Assembly: GCA_004835665.1 (NCBI GenBank)
Contig: RBKR01000002.1
Coordinates: forward strand, 1,302,001 to 1,366,000
Length of the DNA: 64,000 bases
Reading direction: 5' to 3'
From: Phoma sp. XZ068
Lineage: Eukaryota; Ascomycota; Dothideomycetes; Pleosporales; Didymellaceae
Shown: positions 57,365 through 64,000 of the stretch, in pieces
How positions within the stretch are numbered: position 1 is the stretch's first letter
How the letters are laid out: each line of letters starts with the position of its first letter
Position numbers and translations under genes: made by a program
The notes under the pieces: generated by a model
Database searches by the model: none
Told to the model about the DNA's origin: nothing
Seen by the model: the letters and a program-made list of their open reading frames with translations, nothing else

Positions 57365-59689
57365 ATGTCGCATCAGATTACCCGATCGCCAGAACAAGAA
57401 GGAGCTGGAAACCTGCTGGCCATGCTCAATCGACCCGCGGGCGATCACTCCAAGAAGGCCGAACAAGCGTTGAACCGAGCATGCGAGGCTTGCCGGACGT
57501 CAAAAGTTCGGTGTTTGGCGAATCCGGATCCAAGTTCAAGTGTTTGTCAACGATGCGCCAAGGCCGGCAGAACATGTGTCTTTGCGCCACCCGTCAAGAG
57601 GCGCCAACGGAAGAGAACAGATGTGCGGGTTGCAGAACTTGAGAAGGAAATCAAGAAGATGCAATCACTCATCAAGGGTAGCAACCATTCGCCGTCTGGC
57701 GCAAGCGATCACGAATCCGCGGATGAGGGATCAGAGAAAGACAACGGCGCAGAGGAGCCATCCCCATTAGAGTCCCAGAGACACGAAAGTACGACGACCA
57801 CAACGTCAACATTCGCCAATCAGTGGCCGAGCGCCTTGAGAGAGTCTCCTGAGAGCAACGACGGCCCCAAAGATCTACTTGAACCTGTTGACGATATCAT
57901 TGATCGTGGCGTGATCACACAGGAATTTTCAGAAGAGCTGCTGAACATCTGGCGCAATGAACTGGTTGCTGCAAGCCCGGGCATATACATTCCCAAAGAC
58001 TGGACAGCAGCACAGCTTCGGAAGAAAAAGCCCTCCCTGTTCTATGCCATCATGGCGGCCGCAGCACATTCGAAAGGGTCTTTACTCTCGGACAAACTCC
58101 ACAAAGAAGCTGTATATCTGTTTGCTCGGACTGCCTTCATCAATGGTGAGAAGTCGGTACAGACCATTCAAGCACTCCTCGTGACAGTAGCATTTTATTC
58201 TCCACCAAAGACTCCAGGACAACTACAGATCTATCAATGGGTGAATATGGCAGCCAGCATGGCACTAGAGCTGGGACTTGCATCCAAGCCGCGGACACAT
58301 GAGCAATTACCGAAACGAGCAATAAGATCTCTCCAAAAAATCTCGTCGCCGGAGGAACTTCTTGAGCACTGCCGCACGGTTCTATACCTGTACGTCGTAT
58401 GCGCAGGGTTTTCAATGAGACTAAAGCGGCCGAACATCCTCTTATTCAATAGCTGGATGGAGGAGTGTTTGACCATGCTTGAAAAGTCACCATTGCAAGC
58501 TGACCAACGAACTTTAGCGTGGCTCAAGCTGCAACGCATAGCAGACGAAGCAAACACAGCGTTTGGCTTCGATGACGCCAGTACTAGCTTCAGCCTTTCA
58601 GAACTGCGCATGCAGATGATCTTGCGCATCTTTGAGCGGAGGATGCATGACTGGAAAAAGTCAGTGCCAAAAGACGTCTTGACATTAACTCTGACAATGG
58701 AATATCATCAAAGTGAGTTGAAGCTGACCTTTACCTTCTTTATGCAAGTAACTCTAACGCGTCTTACAGACATGCTTTCGATGTGGGAATTCGGAATGGA
58801 CGGCGGCCGCTACGATGTGACAGAGTTCAGGAATCGTCATCTCACACTACCTGCGCTCGACGATGATTCTGTCCAGCCCGAGTCTCTCTTATCTCGCTCT
58901 GCCCTCCAAATCAACGCCACCACAAAATGCATCATCGAAGCACACGCCATTCTAGAATGCTTCATCGGGATACCCAACGACACTTTGCAAAAGGCACCGA
59001 ACCTGCTCTTCGTCAGAGCGATTTACGCACTGGTAGTTCTTATGAAAGCAGACTACGCCGTCGGAACTGACCCTGAGATGGGCGAAATCCTCGATTCGCA
59101 GAGTCTAAAAGTCGACTTCTACCTGCAGACCGTGCTCAAGAAAAGCAAAGAAGCAATTGGACCCCAAAAGTGCCGCATGCCAACGCACTGGGCATTTGTC
59201 GTAGAAGTAAAACTAATATCCTGGCGGGAGGAGTACCTGGAATGGCGGCAAGAAGGACGGCATCTCAAGCGGAGAAAAGTCCAAGAGCATAGCACCGCAA
59301 ACACCAGCGGCGCTAGATCCCCCACCAGTTTCGGCGACGGGGGGAGAGACGCAAAGCCACAACAAGAAGTCGTTGCGCAGGCACCGCCGACGAATGACCT
59401 TGAACCCCAAATATCGCAGCCTCAACAAACCACACCGCTGCAAGAATCGAATTTCAACGTCTCCAACCCTTATGTGTGGACACCGGGAAGCATGCCTCAA
59501 GGCTCAAGCCAGCCCATTGGCGATCAGCCCACGTTTACGCCTGATATGGGCGACTTCTCAGCGGCGTTTCAAAACGGCGATTTGTATCTGTGGAACGACA
59601 TCAACGATAACTTTGGCGGGTGGATTCCGCAGGGTGGGAGCTTGTACACGGACATGGGATTTGGCCCGCTGAATGGGCAGGGGTATTGA
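57365..59689 (+). CDS. Zn2Cys6 fungal transcription factor (Leu3/War1-like), 2 exons, 755 aa
   Basis: The frame is open throughout, but 58713-58769 is a canonical in-frame intron (GTGAGT, CTCTAAC, TTACAG, 57 nt). Removing it takes out 19 residues and yields 755 aa. The DNA-binding cluster has cysteines at 40, 43, 50, 61, 64 and 71 (CX2CX6CX10CX2CX6C), followed by a basic linker (KRRQRKR) and a coiled coil for dimerisation (residues about 88-108). An acidic Ser/Glu-rich stretch follows, then a helical middle region of the fungal-specific factor type (about 190-590). The Gln/Pro/Asn-rich C-terminus is probably the activation domain. The pattern is that of regulators annotated as Leu3 (branched-chain amino acids) or War1 (weak acid stress); which one is not decidable here. 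Adjacency to a permease is suggestive only. Confidence 0.88.
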   Translation: MSHQITRSPEQEGAGNLLAMLNRPAGDHSKKAEQALNRACEACRTSKVRCLANPDPSSSVCQRCAKAGRTCVFAPPVKRRQRKRTDVRVAELEKEIKKMQSLIKGSNHSPSGASDHESADEGSEKDNGAEEPSPLESQRHESTTTTTSTFANQWPSALRESPESNDGPKDLLEPVDDIIDRGVITQEFSEELLNIWRNELVAASPGIYIPKDWTAAQLRKKKPSLFYAIMAAAAHSKGSLLSDKLHKEAVYLFARTAFINGEKSVQTIQALLVTVAFYSPPKTPGQLQIYQWVNMAASMALELGLASKPRTHEQLPKRAIRSLQKISSPEELLEHCRTVLYLYVVCAGFSMRLKRPNILLFNSWMEECLTMLEKSPLQADQRTLAWLKLQRIADEANTAFGFDDASTSFSLSELRMQMILRIFERRMHDWKKSVPKDVLTLTLTMEYHQSELKLTFTFFMQVTLTRLTDMLSMWEFGMDGGRYDVTEFRNRHLTLPALDDDSVQPESLLSRSALQINATTKCIIEAHAILECFIGIPNDTLQKAPNLLFVRAIYALVVLMKADYAVGTDPEMGEILDSQSLKVDFYLQTVLKKSKEAIGPQKCRMPTHWAFVVEVKLISWREEYLEWRQEGRHLKRRKVQEHSTANTSGARSPTSFGDGGRDAKPQQEVVAQAPPTNDLEPQISQPQQTTPLQESNFNVSNPYVWTPGSMPQGSSQPIGDQPTFTPDMGDFSAAFQNGDLYLWNDINDNFGGWIPQGGSLYTDMGFGPLNGQGY

Positions 59690-59913
59690 TAGAAAGTGAC
59701 GGTGCTCGTGTAGATTAGAAATAGCTTGTAGATATCTCAACTCAAGTTGATTGAAGTTTACTTCATGTTCTGTGTGGTTACGTTGATGATCAGGTATAAC
59801 TACATTGTTGACACCGATATGGCATTCTACCCGCTCAACAGGCAGACATGCATACCTTCAAAATACCAATACCCTTCCAACTATTCATACACCCAATCTT
59901 CTACACTCCCCAC

Positions 59914-61401
59914 TCACCCACCGCCTAACCACCCCCCAACCTCACCCTCCAACCCCGTCCTCTCCCTCCTCCTTTCCCTCCGTTCCCTCCTCTCAACCTT
60001 AACCCTCCTCATCTTCACCTCCCCTCTCCCCCTTCCATCCTCATCTCCCTCACCCCGCCAACTCCTCGCCAAATACCGCCTAACCCTCACCCTCCCCCTC
60101 CCCATCCCCATCCCCACTCTCCTCACCTGCACCACCCCATCACCTCGTACCTTCTCACCAGACCTACCCACCCCTCCCCTCCTCCCACGCACTCTCCCCC
60201 CAGACTGGGCGCTCACCCGTCCAAACCTCTCCCACCTCACCACATAACCTCCCCGCATTCTCCCTCGCGGAATCCGCGGCGTCACACGCACGGCATGTTT
60301 CGAAATCAGCACCGGTGCAGACGGGGAGATATTCGAAGTTTGTGCTGAGAGGAGGCGGGTGCGTGAAATAAGAGTTTTGAGGCGGTTGTTGATGTCGCTG
60401 AGGAAGTGGTCGGAAAGCACGGGTTGTGGAGATGGGGAGAGGCGGATGGGTTGCAGGATGAAGTCTAGACCGGTTGGGGAGCGGTGGGATGCTGCTCTGC
60501 GTTTGCGAGATGTTATATCTGCGGATTGAAAGTCGGCGGGGGTGAGGGTGAATGTCGTGTGTGGATGGAGAGGTACGGGTCCGCGGTTGTCCGGTTTTGA
60601 AGGTATGGGTCTGACGATAGATGTCTTCGTGTCGGACTGCGCAGGGGATGTTCGACGCTTTGCCTTGTCGCGTGCCTTCCACTTGGTCACTCCACCCGAT
60701 GAACTGCCTTTCAACCCAGTGAGAAGTTTTACATGCTCAGTCAGTCTCGCGAGAGCCTTGCCGGACTTCTCAACTACCTTGGCTACATCTTCCGCCGTGA
60801 AGCTCACGTTCTCCGTCGAGGTGGACCGATTGCCAACAACCCTCCTCACAGCGAACCCAGCACTATCTTTCTTTTTCTGCTTTTCCCGCTCGACACGTTC
60901 CGCCTTATCTTCTCGCACCGCTTTTCTCCGCTCACGATGATGGGCTTTCTTCTCTTCTTCCGCCTGTTGCTGCAGAAGCCTAGACACAACTTTCACACTA
61001 GCTTTGCGGGATTTGTGCGCCGGGGTCCATTTGAAGGTGCTAACATTGTCTATAAGCCGCCTTACCACGGGCGTGTCAGGTTCCCAGGGTGTTATCTTCC
61101 GAACGAACGGGGGGTTTGGTTTCCTTGATCTATGCGGTGTAGCTGTTGCTTCAGTAGAGGAAGGTTGAGGCTTGAGTGAATGGTGTTTGGCGTCCACGTT
61201 CGGGTTTGTATTTGAAGGCAAGCCCGGTTGTGCGAAGACCTGCTGCGATGCCGTCGACGTGCTGATTGTACTCTTGGCACGAGCGCCCTGGGGATTACTG
61301 GGTGTCTGTATGCACTGGGGTCTTTGATTCGTGGAGAACGGCGGACTACTCGGTCTAAACTGAGTTGTGGTCGAACTTACGGCATCAGACACAGACTGCA
61401 T
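59914..61401 (-). CDS. Basic low-complexity protein, 495 aa, or C-terminal part of the next gene
   Basis: Open from ATG 61401 to 59914. The N-terminal third is Ser/Thr/Pro-rich. The middle contains KITPWEPDTPVVRRLIDNVSTFKW followed by a charged coiled-coil stretch (about residues 150-185) and a helical segment (AEDVAKVVEKSGKALARLTEHVKLL). The last 110 residues are almost all Arg, Gly, Val, Glu, from a purine-rich coding strand. No known domain. The ATG lies only 31 bp after the stop of the upstream same-strand frame, and its ATGCAG coincides with a usable splice acceptor, so it may be the 3' exon of that gene (intron 61468-61396, phase 0 on both sides). Confidence 0.6.
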   Translation of the reverse strand: MQSVSDAVSSTTTQFRPSSPPFSTNQRPQCIQTPSNPQGARAKSTISTSTASQQVFAQPGLPSNTNPNVDAKHHSLKPQPSSTEATATPHRSRKPNPPFVRKITPWEPDTPVVRRLIDNVSTFKWTPAHKSRKASVKVVSRLLQQQAEEEKKAHHRERRKAVREDKAERVEREKQKKKDSAGFAVRRVVGNRSTSTENVSFTAEDVAKVVEKSGKALARLTEHVKLLTGLKGSSSGGVTKWKARDKAKRRTSPAQSDTKTSIVRPIPSKPDNRGPVPLHPHTTFTLTPADFQSADITSRKRRAASHRSPTGLDFILQPIRLSPSPQPVLSDHFLSDINNRLKTLISRTRLLSAQTSNISPSAPVLISKHAVRVTPRIPRGRMRGGYVVRWERFGRVSAQSGGRVRGRRGGVGRSGEKVRGDGVVQVRRVGMGMGRGRVRVRRYLARSWRGEGDEDGRGRGEVKMRRVKVERRERRERRRERTGLEGEVGGWLGGG

Positions 61402-61432
61402 GATCAATTAGATATATTGATGGATTATTGTT

Positions 61433-63443
61433 CTACAAAGGATTACCTGCATCGGTGTTGACATTTACCCCCTTCTCCTCTGCCATTTTGCCACGGTCTT
61501 TAAACCGTTTCCTGGGTTTGACGCCTTCCTTTGGGTGTAGGCGAAGGGCTGACCAGCGCGAGAACGGGACATCGATGGTAGTAGTATTGACGACATCAGC
61601 AATGCCCGACCTCGTGTGGGGCCCGCGTACACGCATCAGAGTCAGGCCTTGCTCGGCGAGAGCGCCAAAGCAGCCTTTGAAAACGGCCATTTCTTCCGAC
61701 GCTCCAGTGTGCTGCCACGACCCGCCAGGTATGGAGTCGATTGTGCTCGGAATGACGCCAAACTCCCAGCTCCATACATGCCCCCCGGTGGATTTCTCAA
61801 GCCTTTTCAGGTCTTCGAATGCAGAGTCCTCTTGTTGGGTTGATGCTGGGGAGATGAAGAACTGAATAAAGTCTCCATCCTTGACCACCGGTTTGAGCGC
61901 CGTGGAGAAATCATCGACGCTGTCATAATCTTCCGTCGCGTGTTTTTTAAATGCTTGGTCTCGTATCGGGGCGCCAATAGGCACAGGATCGAGAGATAGC
62001 AGGCCGGCCTTCTTGCCCCATCCGCCTCCGCCGCTGAGGACCTTGTGGAGCCGCGCACCTCTCGCAATTCGCCTTTGGATCATTTTGTTCCATCGAGGTG
62101 GATCATTTTGCCAGATGGCCTCTTGCCCTTTCTGCTCCGACTTCTTGTACTCGTCTGAACTCAGCTTCTCCGGGTCTACGTCTACACCCAACTGTCCAAA
62201 CACCAATTGGCGGGTGTCGTTGATAGAATCGTTTGCTTGGGCTTGGGGTATGACCAAGGCCCAGGCCGAAGTGGCTTGAGCTGGCTCGCCTCGAGACTTG
62301 AAGTACTGGGGAACGAGCTGCTCCAGCTCGGTAGAAGCTGTGATGCTGGTGCCGTCAGGGCCAAGTACGCCTCGGATGATGTTGCCCATATGACCCTGGA
62401 CCTGGCGTGGGACTGTCAGGGGAATCAGAGGGATACTAAGCGCTGATATTTCTTGGTGCAAAAACGATTGTTTCACATTTTGGTGCTTTGGGTCTTCTGC
62501 AGATAAGTTGATGGAGATTGTCTGGCGTTGGCCTCGTCTTTGGACTTGGATTCTGTCTTGGGCACGAGATCGTTGCCAGGTCGAGTCGATCAAGGTGGTG
62601 GGCTCGCCCGTCTGGAAGACAGTATTGGCCAAGGGCACTCTCACTCTGTTGTAGGACCTGCCTTTGCTGGAGGTGCGTTGATGTGCGAGGAAGTCAATAC
62701 AGCCCAGCTCACCGGCCAGCTTGGGCTGGGCCGATACTTGTGCTTTGGCAGGCAGCACGACATAGGCGATACCCTCGAGGCCCGTGTCGTGGACAGGCGG
62801 ATGCTCTGCGCGAGAACTGACGTCTGCGCTTACGTCGTCATGTTCTACTGGCTTCGCCTCGGGCAGCTTGTCGACGACGGCGCAGATGGCGTGCACCATG
62901 GGGCCTGGGGCTAGCAGGTGCGTGTACAGCCTGTCGAGGGCCTTTGCCAGGAAGACTTGGTCGTCGAGAAGCCATGGCGCAAACGACGGGGTGACGAGGA
63001 AGACGACCAGGTTCTGGCGTGGCAGGGCGGCCGGGGCGACGGGCTCGATCTTCTGGATGAAGTGGTCGGGTTTCTGGAGGGGTGAGCGCAGGCCAGAGCC
63101 ACATGGCAGAGACACATACAGCAGCAGCGACCGAGGCTGGGATCAGGATAGCGCTGTCGACGGGGACAATGTCGCTCTGCCGGAACGCTGGGGTGAGCGG
63201 GTACTCGGCTTCTTGCTGGCGTCGCATGCGTTCGCGCTGGTAGTCGGCAATGTTCTTGCCCTGGTGGGCTCTGTAGGCGGTGAGGTCCAGTCGCCGGAAA
63301 CTGTACACTTTTGCTGGCTGTGCCTCATGCGCAAATGCGCGGGCAGCTACCGTGACGGCTGGGCGCTGCAGACGCCGCAGGGCGCCAATGGCACCGTGAG
63401 GCGGCCTCAAGAGTCGGCATTGCCGTGCGACCAAGAGCGTCAT
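61433..63443 (-). CDS. Predicted mitochondrial protein of unknown function, 2 exons, 654 aa (possibly longer)
   Basis: Exons are 63443-63120 and 63073-61433; the intron 63119-63074 (GTATGT..CAG, 46 nt) joins phase 0. The N-terminus (MTLLVARQCRLLRPPHGAIG, Arg-rich and nearly free of acidic residues to about residue 40) is a good mitochondrial targeting sequence. The rest is soluble, with blocks such as NLVVFLVTPSFAPWLLDD, RVPLANTVFQTGEPTTL (about residue 260) and DGDFIQFFISPAST near residue 515. The last block and GCFGALAEQG resemble FIST-type sensory domains, a weak resemblance. An upstream ATG at 63515 would mask the targeting signal. The stop may be bypassed by the intron 61468-61396, which would fuse it to the downstream frame (about 1,136 aa). 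Confidence 0.72.
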
Positions 63444-63826
63444 CAGGCGGAGCTCAGTGCACCATGGTCTGTGACGTTGGACGTCCAGGACGGCGAGCCC
63501 AGCGCCGCCCTGCATGATGCTACACGTCCGGGATGACTAAGCACTTTTATCGCGACCGCATGCGAAGCCAGGCAAGGGCGCTGCACGATACTCGCAGCCA
63601 CTCCTGACATCTGCCGTGCAAGCCATTGTTGAGGGCAGTCCCGCCGCAGCCTCGCCCCGACATCCACCGCCGCCGAGCGCAGCATTGCCTTGCCCCAGCG
63701 TTGACACGTTGCCGAGCGGCCACATTGCGCCCGCCTCCTTACCACGGCCGTTCGAGTCTGATGCACCTCTTATAGACGCCTTCACTCCTTGGCCAACCGC
63801 GGTCCCCCTCTGCCCGCCCGCCCGCC
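63444..63826. other. Short divergent promoter
   Basis: About 380 GC-rich bases between divergent starts. No other feature was recognised. Confidence 0.4.
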
Positions 63827-64000
63827 ATGTCACGCTCGCTGCGCCGCTCGAATCCCATCACCATCCTCCTCGCCGCCATTCTCTGCATTGGCTTCATCGT
63901 CTTCTTCTTCTCCGGCGGCGATGGGCCGGCCCTGACCAAGAAGACGGGCGGCGACACAGCCTCCAGCCCGCTGTCGCCGCCCTCGCTGCCCTTCCGCAAG
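63827..64000 (+). CDS. Start of a type II membrane protein (58 codons, runs off right edge)
   Basis: ATG 63827 opens a frame to the window edge. A short basic cytosolic tail (MSRSLRRSNP) precedes a single hydrophobic segment (ITILLAAILCIGFIVFFF, residues 11-28) and a Gly/Ser/Pro-rich stem. This is the layout of Golgi type II proteins, most often glycosyltransferases such as alpha-mannosyltransferases, but no catalytic domain is inside the window, so the function is open. Confidence 0.7.
   Translation, partial: MSRSLRRSNPITILLAAILCIGFIVFFFSGGDGPALTKKTGGDTASSPLSPPSLPFRK

Noticed and set aside
1..64000. CRISPR arrays, bacterial operons or ribosome binding sites
   Set aside because: The window is eukaryotic: introns, fungal splice signals and fungal gene families throughout; no regularly spaced repeat array was seen.

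Overview
The window is genomic DNA of a filamentous ascomycete fungus. Genes are split by short (46-107 nt) GT-AG introns with CTNAC-type branch points. The products are typical of Dothideomycetes/Pleosporales: FacB, Cdc14, Maf1, an AP-1 sigma subunit, a Dip5-type permease, Zn2Cys6 regulators and a subgroup-C chitinase. An AT-rich patch and TGG-to-stop changes suggest repeat-induced point mutation (RIP). All gene models were built by eye from reading frames and splice signals; none was checked by alignment or transcripts.

Left part (1-34 kb), mostly housekeeping: the N-terminus of facB/CAT8 running off the left edge (minus); a SET-domain methyltransferase (minus); CDC14 (plus); a three-exon 108-aa gene of unknown function at 8.0 kb (plus); an SRPK-like kinase (plus); an odd cysteine-peptidase-like gene with frame conflicts (minus); a ferric reductase (minus); a coiled-coil protein (minus); a frameshifted small gene; and a large Ser/Pro-rich protein (minus). 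About 8.1 kb (22.5-30.7 kb) has no supportable gene. Then come the glutamate-cysteine ligase modifier subunit (minus), AP-1 sigma (plus, with two possible last exons) and MAF1 (plus).

Middle part (35-54 kb), gene-poor and transposon-scarred: a dispersed repeat copy, a conserved hypothetical gene (minus), a secreted protein resembling fungal ADP-ribosyltransferase-fold proteins (minus), and a 1,721-aa killer-toxin-like LysM/GH18 chitinase ending in three chitin-binding modules (plus). After these follow an orphan ORF, an extremely AT-rich island and a stop-riddled kinase pseudogene (AIM9/APH-like). This looks like an accessory, effector-type compartment inside housekeeping DNA. The chitinase and the secreted toxin-fold candidate face away from each other across about 2 kb, the most interesting association in the window.

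Right part (54-64 kb): a Dip5-like amino-acid permease (plus), a Zn2Cys6 regulator (plus), a pair of minus-strand ORFs that may be one mitochondrial protein gene, and the first 58 codons of a type II membrane protein running off the right edge (plus).
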